From Angiostrongylus vasorum (lineage: Eukaryota > Nematoda > Chromadorea > Rhabditida > Metastrongylidae), in NCBI GenBank assembly GCA_018806985.1, contig JADANN010000333.1:62001-126000 (forward strand): DNA of 64,000 nt, written 5' to 3'. A program made the position numbers and the translations under genes. The notes beneath the pieces are model-generated. The model worked only from the letters and a program-made list of their open reading frames with translations, did no database searches and had not been told where the DNA came from. Shown piece by piece: positions 1-11,079 of this stretch. The stretch's first letter is position 1; the number at the start of each line of letters is the position of its first letter.

Positions 1-482
1 TAATTGACTCGCATTATAAGTGCAATGTATCATAAAGATACAAACAGTTGGATGGAAATAAATTTATCGAAAGGAATCCATGAACGAAACTCTTAATGCC
101 ATCATTGGAATATAGGCACGAATATAACAGCATTAAGCACATTAATAAACATATTAAGCTTTAAGAACTTAGAAATGCTGTCCCTGTACAGTCAATTTAT
201 GGATGTAATAACAACGGACTTTTTGGGATCTTCATAGCTACTTCCTCAAAATAAAAGCTTACCTAAACAATAGGTAATATGTAAACCTTTACAAGCATCA
301 ATCAACTACTACATTATAGACTATACATGAATTTGGCAGGATGACGATTTGTACTGAACAAACAACTGAGCAAACAGTACTGGGCGCATCACTGGAAAGA
401 AAATCGTCTGTACGAAGGAATTGGTCTAACCATTGACGTTTACCATTTCCGCCATGAGTCATTATTGTTCATTTTATTGTCA

Positions 483-853
483 CTTACTTGGATACTTGGA
501 TGGCCCAACTTCACCAGTAATGCGGGCCCCAGAATAATCTCCATTTTTTTTTCAGATTTCTGCTAGTTTAGCCATTGTGGATCTTTGGAGTCCCAAGGTC
601 AGCCGGGCCAAAGTCTGCCCCAGGTGGTTACCACCACAGGCAGTCTCATTTGCCACCAAGCGATTAGTTTGATAGTGGACGGTGGTAGAGCCTGGTATCG
701 GTTTACTCTTATCTGGGCTTCTTGATGGAAACACCGAACTCGTTCTCAGCTTGGGAGACCCTGCTGCGGGGGATGAATCCCTCACCTGTGCTTCACAGCC
801 CGACATCTAGGAACACATCCCAGCCACGATGAGGCAATAAACCGTTGGGAGGT
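483..853 (-). mobile_element. SINE-C copy 1 (full length)
   Basis: About 370 bases. On the minus strand it runs from CCTCCCAACGGTTTA through a tRNA-like head (GTGGCTGGGATGTG as A box, GGGATTCATCCC as B box) to a tail ending in GGGCCATCCAAGTATCCAAG. Eight further copies lie in the window. Confidence 0.75.
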
Positions 854-2089
854 TTATTGTCACACTTATATCAAAGCAAATCTTTATGTTAAAGAGAACG
901 TTCCCATAACATTTCCGTCAGCACTTCTGTCACTACAGTACTCATTTACACAAAGGCAAAACTTAGCTCTATAAGAAATCCTGTAAAGAGAATTCTAACC
1001 CATTCTATCGACAAAGAGAGGAATGCGACTGAACTATTAAGGAGTTAAAGTAAGTAAACTGATTACTAATAAAAAACAAAAACTTACTGACGAAACAGCA
1101 CTCAGGAATGGAGTCCTTCCTTTCACAGAACCACGATCGCTTTCTAGAAGAGTAAGCATTCATGAGGTTATCTAGAGAAAGACAGCAGATAGTTGAGAAC
1201 CGGCTTAACAGTGACTAGTCGGACAGAACAAATGAGAAATTACTACTCGTAGAAACAACAAGAAAAAATGCGCATATGAGTAAGAAAAAACGATGAAAAG
1301 TACTTTAAATTTTCAGTACTGCGCAGTTTTGCAACAAGTCTGTAACGACCTTGTAGCACAGAAATAACTGAACCTGCCCTTACCATGACAAAGTTTAGTT
1401 GTTCTAAATACGACCACTTCTAATTTGTGAAAGTCCTGTAGAAAAAGACTATCGCCTTTTTTTTCTAAGACGTAACAAGTTTAATAACTGAAGGAAAACA
1501 AGGACAAAAATACGGCAAAAAGAAAGCAATAACTACAGCAATAGAATGCCTTTGCTAAAACTCATCCATATTGTAAAAATTCTAATAGCTCATTCCTTAC
1601 AGTTATATGTAATTATCGTAGTTACCTCTTCCTGAATCCAGAAAACTACAGCGCTACGACCGAATTTGAACCGTCCGCCACTAAATGAAATGAGCCAGCC
1701 TAGCGCTCGGACGTGATTATTGCCATCCCTGATGAACCGATTAGCCGTGGAGCGCCATTCTATCAGATATCATCCCTTGAACTCGTATTGTTACTAGCAT
1801 TCTTTTATTAGAGTATTTAAGCTAATTCGAAAACGTCTACTGAAACTAGTTCGAGTAGCATTCTGAGCAGTTCAAAATTGAACCTCGTTTTAACATGCAG
1901 TGTTAAGAAATTTCTTTAACTAATTTGTTTACATGTCACGTTTAACCCATACCAATCGGATCTCAGCACTTCTTTTATTCGGATGGCTGTCTTAGATTCG
2001 TCATCCACGAATTTCTTCCGATTTTTTGTGGATTTTGGATCTTAAGCTACCGGTTAAGGATTTTGTCTTCCTCATGAATACTGTAGTGA
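854..2089. other. No gene recognised
   Basis: AT-rich sequence with short frames only; no family motif, repeat or convincing splice pair was seen. Confidence 0.5.
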
Positions 2090-2357
2090 GCGTGTGGCGC
2101 AGTGGTCCGAAGCGCCCTACAACACACACATGATCCCCGCGCCCCTGGCCCACCAAGCCTTCCATTCCTCTGGGGTCGGCAAATTGGTACCAGACTTGTC
2201 TGCGAGTATACACGGGCTCGATACATCGGCAGGCCACCGCGAGTCATTGTAAAGGTCAAATATTCATCCAATCACCTCCAAACGATGCTTAATGAAATCG
2301 AAAGCTTCGAGCATCCCTCAAGGATTGATCAATGCCGAGAGCTTTATCCTTTATCAT
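2090..2357 (+). mobile_element. SINE-A copy (full length)
   Basis: tRNA-derived element. The head has GTGGCGCAGTGG as box A and GATCCCCGCGCCC near a degenerate box B; the body carries CAAATTGGTACCAGACTTGTC; the end is GAGCTTTATCCTTTATC. This is the reference copy for the family, which is about 275 bases long. Confidence 0.8.
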
Positions 2358-3099
2358 TATCCATGAATGCGGTTGATTGTTGGTCGAATTAATCCACCCC
2401 CTTGAATACTGGGATAACTTGGCTGTAACGTTCCCGGCTACTCACAGGGAGGCAACCCTTGGACCTTTTGAATTGGAAACGACTTTTCTCGGATAGGTTT
2501 GTTAACACAGCTCTGATTGATGGCAGGTTTGGTTGGCCCAGTGTGGGTTCGAATCAAGCCCTATGCAATTTTTGCACAGCACCTTAAACACTGTGCTTGC
2601 TGCGTCCCTATTAACGAAGAAAATTCTAAAATACTTACTTTACATTCAAATTAAAGACACATAAAGGACTCATTACAAATTACCCATCCTTTGTGTTCTC
2701 ACTGTATGTAGTAATAAAGTGAGCACCGACGGATTTTCAGTAAATTTCTGAACTGGATTTTATTGCTTGATATGAATTTACTCACTGATACGGCACTGTT
2801 TTTCTTTTATTGATAGCAATATTTGGTATATTTACTAAGCCTTTAGCACCATAATGTGGCTGTGGTGTTCAGTCTAAAACTCCGATCTACCACTGCTGAG
2901 ATTCGTTGTTTTCTCCAGACGGGTCACCCAAACTGTTCCAGCGTTAGATGTTTTCATCAGAAAATCCATCTAGGAGTAAATTAATTCCGGGAATCGTGAG
3001 ACAATCGATGAGAGGCCAAACGAGCCTCTGAGTACAACGGATGTCGTTGGAACTGGGTCAAACGAAGTAATCCACTATAGTTCTGTATCAATCCTTTCT

Positions 3100-4520
3100 G
3101 CTGAGCAATTCCCAGCACGGACGCCGAACTCGCCGCTAGGGAAAAGACGCCCGGGGTTCTACCCTCTGAAGCTCGAGTTGCGATAGATAGCATGAAGAGA
3201 GGACCAGCTCCAGGGCCCGATAATATCATTGCCGACTTCCTTAGAGCTGTTGGCCAAAAATTACATGAACTTCTCGCAACCCGAATGACATCTTACTTTC
3301 AGAAGAGGAGGCCCCAGACGAGTGGACCTCGCGCATTGTCATCATACCCAAGAAAAAGGTGACCGAAGGGATCTTCGTAACTATTATGCTTGTTGAATAT
3401 AATCTACAAGCTGTTTACGGAGGTTATCCTTTTTCGTATCGAAGACCTTAGATAAGATACAATCAGTTCAACAAACAGGATTATGACAAGGATTCTGCTG
3501 CATGAACCACGTCCAAACCGTATAACTGGCCATAGAAGTCTATCGGGAGTACTATCTGCCCCTTGTACTAACCTTTATCGACAACGAAAAAAGCGTTTGA
3601 TAGCGGTCGAAACGAAGGCATTCTTATCAGCACTCGTTGGGCAGCTGAAGGACATGCGCTATATGCGATCACCAGCAAACTTGATTCTCAACTGCAGCAC
3701 AAATATACAGCTTATTCATCGACTCCTCACCATAGCCATGAAAAAAACGGTTCAACAAGGCAGGCGTTACAATATCACCATAGATATTTACTGACGCTCT
3801 GCAGTGGATAATGAAATCACTCAATTGGGAACAGAAGAGAATACCTATTGATGGTAAATTCCTGTCAAATTTTCGTTTCGCGGATAACATCATCATTTTA
3901 TCGAGCAGTACAAATGCAGGAGAGACGATGTTCAATGAGCATCCAAAGAACATGAAGGGCAACATAAAGGAGGAATTAGACAGAAAAAGGAGAGCAGCAT
4001 GGGCCGCTTTCGGGCCCCTCAAAAAAAAATCCACCTTCCAACTAACGAACCCAAAAATCTTCGCTCACTTTTTCGATTCAGCAATCCTACGAGCGCTCTG
4101 TTATGCACCATAAACGTGGGCTGATATCTCAACTACGTCAAAAATACTGCCCACCAGCGTTTGAACGATATCTTCGGAAATTTAATCTCTGCTCACAACG
4201 CCTGCCTGGAATGCGCAGCTCAGATCTTGTGGAGCTATCTGTTCATCGAGATCCGAGGAGAAAATGCATCATTGGCGAAACACGGATGTGCCTGTTACGT
4301 AATAGGAACTGATGACAGATGGACAAAAAGAACAGTGAAGTGGACTTCAAAGGGAATGCAAGCGTCTTTTTGAAAGATCACCCAAACGATGTCCTACTCG
4401 TGGCTAACGTCAACCGTCTGCAGTCGCAAATAGCGGCGATTTCAGGAGTACGAAATAGGCCCTGCCCTGCGGACTTCACTTTGTTCGAAGCGGACCACCA
4501 TCATGGGCCATGATTGCGCG
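3100..4520 (+). mobile_element. RTE-type non-LTR retrotransposon fragment, decayed
   Basis: Frames shift repeatedly, but the conserved order of an RTE-type reverse transcriptase is visible. Near 3170-3290 is PSEARVAIDSMKRGPAPGPD. At 3810-3900 is MKSLNWEQKRIPIDGKFLSN followed by NFRFADNIIIL (active site FADD changed to FADN). At 3970-4110 is ELDRKRRAAWAAFGPLKK and SAILRALCYA. At 4230-4370 is DDRWTKRTVKWTSKG from the C-terminal tail. Many stops; not autonomous. Confidence 0.8.
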
Positions 4521-5289
4521 ATAAAGAACGAACGGAAATTTTGTTGGTGCCCAAACAACTAGTGAAGATGTGCCATCCAAGAATCCAAGTAAGTAAGCTA
4601 ACACAAGATTGTTGTGAAATTTTATATACTAAAGCTTCGGTGCCCTTGCCTTCTTCAGAGCCTGAAAGACCCGAGACGCTTGTCTACAGTTGTTCCTTCT
4701 CATGATATCGGTCTTCATATTTGCATCGAGTCGAATAAATTGGAGCCATTGTCAATTAATCCAACCGATCCATTCCATTAATCAGCTAGTCAAATTATCA
4801 TGCATCGTCGTTCTGAAAAAAAATATCTTGTGACAACTTTTTTTATTTAAATGAGTCTCGTTTATCATCCTATGTGAATAGTATATGAGGGAGTTGACTT
4901 CCTAAAAAGTGAACGAAAAGTGGTCAATGCTTTTGACGGTGACGCTTTAAGTTTCAGTCTCAACTTTCCACTGAGGTTGCAGAACTGTCCAGCGATCGAG
5001 TCTGTGTAATAATACGTGCTTCTCCAGTCTCCGAATGAAGTGAATTCGCGAATACTTAACTATAAAAAACTAGAAACGTGTTGGAAACCTTATATCGACT
5101 CAAGAAAGCCAGTTTGTAAAGACACTGTAACTTGCCGATCAATTCCGCCGTTAATTAAGTGTCGGTGTTTGGAATTTATACAACTTTTTGAGTCTAAATG
5201 GCTACGACTAGTACCTTCGATTCTTTGCCGACAAGATATTTATCTTTACTGTTTATTATTTGGTTTATTTATTGCTATGAATAGAATTC

Positions 5290-6200
5290 TGGAGTTCTGG
5301 AAGTGGTGATCCGAGGAACTTTCAAAGGCGGCTTGGTTACTGAACAACAGTGCTCTTCTTTTCTCAGCAAGTAGTTGAAGTATGAAGAATGGTAATCAGC
5401 TGGCGACAAGATGAGTATGTTGGACGTCTTTTATCTTCTTCAACATAAGTTGTGCTCTATGCGGTTGTACGTCATCATGCAAAAAAAAATTCAGCCGTCT
5501 CTACAAATATGAGCTGCGTAAATACGCTGCACTTCGTAATTTATCTCATCGACTTCTTCACATTACTACTCTACTGTTATAATTTTGCCAAGATTCGGAA
5601 AGTTGTGGTGGATTAGTTCAGCAACAGATCACCAAATAGTAATCGCAATATTTTGATGCAAATTCAGCTTTAGACGATGTTCAAGTAAGCTTCATTCCGA
5701 TTCAGCCATTACACTGAACGTCCTCGCTTATTGCACGTAATCGATTTTTCACCTTGAATCGCAGTACTATCAAGAAAACTCGTTTCGGTTTCGTTGAAGA
5801 ACGATAGAACAGATTTCTGATAACGCTCTTTCTGCCACTCGTTCAATTCATAGTGCACCTATTTATCGGCCTTTTTATTACGAATCTTTCCATCGTCTTC
5901 CAAGTGAAAACCGATTGCAGACCAGCTGATGCTGATTCCTGCGTCTCTTGAGTGACTTTTCGAAAATCGCCTTCCATTATCGTATTCAGGTGCTTGTCGT
6001 ATTACTGCTCGTTGGCAGCCGATGATTTTTCCCATTCACCAAGACTCACAAGATTTTTTTTTCTTTGAACCGTCTGAGCACCAAAGCGCTTTTATGGACC
6101 CATGATTTGGTGATATTTCGAGATACACTTGCGGTAGTACGACCGACTTTGAACTAATGAAGGAAAAGGATAGGAATTTCTTTTTGAAAGCATCCATTCA
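5290..6200 (-). mobile_element. Mariner-family DNA transposon remnant 1
   Basis: Reading the minus strand in shifting frames gives the C-terminal two thirds of a mariner transposase. VHYELNEWQKER lies near 5865-5830, LIHHNFPNLGKIITVE near 5632-5570, DEINYEVQRIYA near 5550-5510, and SPADYH near 5410-5390. Stops and frameshifts are frequent, so the element is inactive. Terminal inverted repeats were not delimited. Confidence 0.7.
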
Positions 6201-6479
6201 ACCAGGCTCAAAGCAGTGTACATTAAGTGCTAAATTAGAGGTGTTCAGGTGAAGAGTAGTTTTAAGATGGTATATGACAACAATACAATTATAAAAAACT
6301 GTTTGCAAATTTAATACCGCCAAAAATGGCCAGTATTATGGCTTTAATCATAAGGTTTAAGAGATTTTTAAAAGCTATTGGCAATAGCACGTGTAGAAAG
6401 AATGTTGGAAACTAGAAGATAAAAAGTCAATCTTACCGTCTTCTAGCCTAAGAAAGGTGACCGGAGGTGATCACTAGTA

Positions 6480-7275
6480 ACTACCACGTGATTTTGCTCC
6501 GAAAGCAATTAATCAAAAAGAGTTCTAGGAGGAATTCCCACATGCAGACTGTAGCAAGTGACATGTACATTTGTCGGGAATACCATCTATTCCTTGATGA
6601 TCACTTCAGTGGTTCGACATTCATGAAATGAATGCTGTGCAATTAATGGTCGTCAACTAGCTGCTACACCCATACTACGTAAGAACTTCATCCGACCATT
6701 AAAAGAACTACACAACGAAAACACCGCTCTTCCATCGACCTCACAACATTTCCATAAGAAAAAAGTCCGACATGGAACACCGCCTCCGAAACTTGTTCCC
6801 CATCACAATGCAGTAAATAATGAAGTCACTTGATTAGAAAGAAAACGACAAGTGGCGATAAGAAATTCCTATCAAATTTTTGTTTTGCTGATGGATTCGT
6901 CATCCTTTCCACTAGAAAATCAGAGATAGTGCTTGACGAATTCAACGAGGCCAAAAAAACGACACGAAGTACTGCATAATTCGCTAGAAGGTCCGGTCTT
7001 TGGCAAACTCAAGGTGCGGTAGAAATATAGAAATGGATAAATAGATATAGGAATATATAATTCTTTGTTTATGGAGTTCACCACACATGTACCTATGGTG
7101 TTCATTGAACGGAATGCAATATGGAAGGAGGAATCTTTCGAAGAAAGGACAACAACGTATGTTGCGGTAGGGCCTTGGAAATCGAAACTAACGGATCCAA
7201 AACTTTAGTTTTACATTTCTGCTCAGCGATCCTCCCAGGGCTGTGCTATGCAGCAGCGGCGAACGATTTTTCGAT
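6480..7275 (+). mobile_element. Second RTE-type retrotransposon fragment, decayed
   Basis: It shows the same element type as 3.1-4.5 kb in broken frames: KKVTGGDH at the start, NFCFADGFVIL near 6870-6905 (active-site region), and LHFCSAILPGLCYAA at 7210-7260. Frameshifts and an AT-rich insertion interrupt it. Confidence 0.65.
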
Positions 7276-7515
7276 CACAATTTTGACTTATTATTTACTG
7301 CCTACTCTTTTTAGCGGCAGGGTATGTATTGCGAAATATAACCTTAATGATGCTGAGATATTTGCAAAACTCTGGACCGCAGGTGTCTACGGTGGGGTCC
7401 CGCATGGTGTGGTGGTGAGCGCGCTACTCCCCGGAAAGGACAATAGCGCGTTCGTTCCCCACCGTAGACACCTGCGGTCCAGAGTTTTGCAAATATCTCA
7501 GCATCATTGAAACAT
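7275..7515. mobile_element. SINE-B palindromic foldback copy
   Basis: The plus strand carries TGATGCTGAGATATTTGCAA...ACCGCAGGTGTCTACGGTGG at 7350-7396. Its inverted copy CCACCGTAGACACCTGCGGT...TTGCAAATATCTCAGCATCA lies at 7460-7507, separated by a tRNA-like segment with GCGTTCGTTCCCC (box B-like). The arms match over about 50 bases. The left flank has the family tail TTATTTACTGCC. Confidence 0.75.
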
Positions 7516-9518
7516 TTTTCGATCACCCACCAATGGTATTGAGAGACATCATGGATCCCGACGTAACTGGCGTTATGGGCGACTGTCGAAAAAAGTTTTG
7601 GTGTTCATATGGCTCCTGAAGATGGATAATCCACGTACCTAACTGACTAAATGTGGTAGCGAGGGCACCCTATAGAAGAAACCATTTTCTTGATATGCGC
7701 ATTTTTACTTGCCCGAATCTTACTCTGGTGATAGTCGACGCTAAAAGACATTTGTTTTTTTAATATTTCAGTAAATGAGAATGTTGATCGTAGAAAAGAC
7801 ATCTTTCGGTGCCTTTCCTACACGACGATTTACCTAGGGTTGTTCTATTAGGATAACAGTACAGACGAGAACGTGTATTGCAGTGGTCAGATGCGGGTCG
7901 CAATTTACACAGGGTCGCTTGTTCGATAATGCGACTCAAACTAACCTATCTTCCCATCACTCGATGGTCGGAATATTGTAAAAACGCCGATATAATACAT
8001 AGAGTAGTCCTCGTAAGTGATTTTACAGCCAAGTATATATTCCATCCGCTATACGACGCTCAAATGGAGTCGAATGCATCGCGCATCTCTTACCGATTAA
8101 TCAATGAAATCTTTTTTAACACTTTATTCGAAAGCCTAACAGAACGCGTTGACTGTGAATCGTGTGCTCTTTTAGACCGACAAAAGAACTGCTTATCAAC
8201 TGTCTCATCAAAAGCTATTTTATTAACGTGTTATACTACTCGGAGCTGCATGTAGCGCATTGGTTAGAGGCGCACTGCAATACACATGGGATCGATCCTA
8301 TATCCCCGGCCCGCCAAGCTCTCATCCCTCCAGGGTGGATAAATTACCAGACTTGTCCAGGAAGGTAGCATCACTGACTCGATACATCGGTAGGACATGG
8401 CGAGTCATTGTATAGTCCAAATATACTATTCGCTCTAACTAGCCAAATATTCAGTCACCTCTAACGATGCTCAATGAAGTCAAATGCATAGCACAACCCG
8501 AAGGGATTGATCAACTCCGAGAGTTTTATTCTTCTTATTTTTCTCTTGAACTACTCGAGCTAGTGGTGCCCACTGATTTCAGTCTATTATTTAACATTTT
8601 ATTACTAATGAACCTTCAGTGTATATTGTTGTCGCTAATGATTTACGTTTCACGGTAGCGACGGACATTCCGTGGGCACGTACAAGGGCGATGTTCAGCA
8701 CGGAATTAATCTCCTAGGCTTCCAAGCGACCAAGGCTAGGTAGGAGTGGATATTTTCACTGCAGAACACAACTATGAGTAAATCTATGACAAAAATAGCA
8801 GTCGTCCTCAAGAAATCTAGTCAGATGGTAGCAAATCTTCTCTCTAGGACTACAAAATTCGGCGACTGCTTTTGTTGAAGACAACAGACGCTATTGTCTA
8901 AGCAAGTCAAGTGGAAATCACGCTAGAAACCTGGAAAAGTTAGCGCTGATGAATACGGCGCAAACAATTATCTAATCAACTAATACACCACGTTAGAATG
9001 AGAACTAGTGTAATTTGAAATTTGTAGATTCCAAAGGAAAACACTGCTCGCTTCAACTTTGTACAAGTTATACTACAAGTTATACTATTCGCTTGAGTTA
9101 TAAGTTCCCTAATCCTACGAAAGGTTCCATATTCGTGTTTCACATGTGAATTTACTAAGGCAATAAGCGATTCTTGATCTTTGTAATGGATTCCTGAGAT
9201 AATCGGTTTATCTTTGAAAAATCGACATGCCTCAATCTATCAGTCCTGGAGAAACCGTTACTTTTTTCCTCTAACACCTATGCTAATTCTAATTTGTTTC
9301 ATCTTTCTCATTAAAGACAACAAATGAAGGGAAAATGTAGAATCTCTGTGTAGAAATTTCGTAGTTGTTCAGTTTCTTACCTTACAATGACAATTACAAA
9401 GAAAAGATTAGAAAACCCGTTTGAAGTCTCATCTATAAGGATCGAAGAATAAATAAAAAGTTTCAACAAAATTGGAAGTAAATAAAAGGCTGAGAAGAAT
9501 TTCGACGATGAGTGGAAT

Positions 9519-9520
<2 letters not shown>
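7516..9520. other. No gene recognised apart from one SINE-A
   Basis: Short frames overlap the SINE; the rest shows no recognisable coding or repeat content. Confidence 0.5.
8250..8535 (+). mobile_element. SINE-A copy
   Basis: Box A-like GTAGCGCATTGGTTAGAGG and box B GGGATCGATCCT, then the family body with a small duplication (CAAATATACT...CAAATATTCA) and the end GAGTTTTATTC. Confidence 0.75.
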
Positions 9521-9571
<51 letters not shown>

Positions 9572-9582
9572 GAGAGAGAGAG
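9521..9582. repeat. (GA)n microsatellite
   Basis: About 31 AG units with one interruption (GGGAG). Confidence 0.95.
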
Positions 9583-10082
9583 TGGATTCGTCTAACCAAT
9601 ACAGTGAAGTTAGAGGTCATAAATGTGAGATTCCACATGGGTGGCCTTAAAGTTCACTATTAGATTTCAAATCTACATTTCAATCCATTTAGTTCCTATG
9701 TGGCCCTCGCTACTATTTCTGTATTATTGGCATTCACTATCATCTACATTGTATACGATGTGTAACCATAAAAAACATTTCGAGTGTAAGTGTAGTTCTT
9801 TTTTTTCTTTTTTGAAGTGAGGAATCATTTCTCGTTACAAGTGGTCAGAAAATAAGCATAATGGAAATCGCTATGCAAAAAAGCATTAGTAACTGAAACA
9901 TGTTGTAGTAAACACAAGAAGTAAATGTTCGTTGTTTTGTTACGAGCACTTGAGGATGTCGAGTCAATGAGGAAAGAGCATAGATTCAGCTAGCCGAGTA
10001 CGTTGCAGTCACTTCGGCTTGTTGCAACAATTCGAGCAAATTCCCAAATGACCACATTCGTTCTACAACTACACGCATCACT

Positions 10083-10286
10083 TCTCCTTCTTCCTCTTCT
10101 TCCTCTTCTTCCTCTTCCTTCTCTTCCCCTTCTTCCTCTTCATTTCCTTCTCCTTCTTCTCCTTCTCCTTGCCCTTGTCCTTGTCCTTGTCCTTGTCCTT
10201 GTCCTTATCCTTATCCTTGTACTTGTCCTTATCCTTCTCCTCCTCCTTCTCCTCTCCTTCATCCTCTTCCTCCTCTTCTTCTTCCA
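10083..10286. repeat. CT-rich imperfect repeat
   Basis: CTTCCT/CTTCTC units, then a CTTGTC/CTTATC hexamer run, then more CTCCTC. All frames through it are low-complexity and were not called as genes. Confidence 0.9.
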
Positions 10287-11079
10287 GAATCGATCATTTC
10301 AAAACGTCCAGATACTGGTGCCATTATGTACCACTCGATGGTGATCGACTATTGCCCCTTTTTACCATGATCTAGATATCCTCTGTTGAGTACAGTGAAC
10401 GCGATAACACTTCGTATTCAATCAAAGACCCTCTGTTATTATTCCGTGTAGACGTAGAAAAAATCGCTCAATTTATGGAAAGGAAACATTCGCTTGTTCA
10501 TTATTACATCGTTGTCGGTTCTTTTTCCTCTGGACATGAATCACTGAAACTCGCTCCCACCTGATTGTTGCTATGACTGCCACACTATGTACCCATCCAA
10601 TAATGTTGGTCGGGTTATCGAACCACATGTGGGTGGGCTGTGTGGTTGGTTATATGCTTTCGTGCTATACTGCATCTTATCCGCCCACGAGCCCTCATTC
10701 TCATTAACGCTAGTGTAGACGTCGAGTAGTGAGTGTTCATTCGGTCGTTTGTTCGTCATTATTACTTGTTCACACAATCTCATCAACGTTTCGTATTACC
10801 ACTATACTCTAGCGCATAGATTCCAGCATAACTCTGATCTGTACAATCGATTCACGAGATCGTTGTTTATGAGACGGGACTGAAACTCGGCCTGACTAAG
10901 AAACTTGCAATCTAGTAATATTTTAAGAGATCGATTGTCGTTCATCGTAGGTTAAGGTGTGTGCAGTGTATTAGAATTGATGGACAATAACGCGTTCAAC
11001 ATTCGAACATAGCTGTCGGATTCGTTTTCGTTCATCACTTGTCGGTCAGTCAAGACGATCGTGTTCCGTTCATTCCACT

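Noticed and set aside
4630..4700. Minus-strand CTCTGAAGAAGGCAAGGGCA motif resembling a hammerhead core
   Set aside because: The second core is GAAGC instead of GAAAC and the stems do not close; probably decayed or chance.
10003..10344. 113-codon leucine-rich frame
   Set aside because: Translation of the CT-rich repeat; low complexity only.
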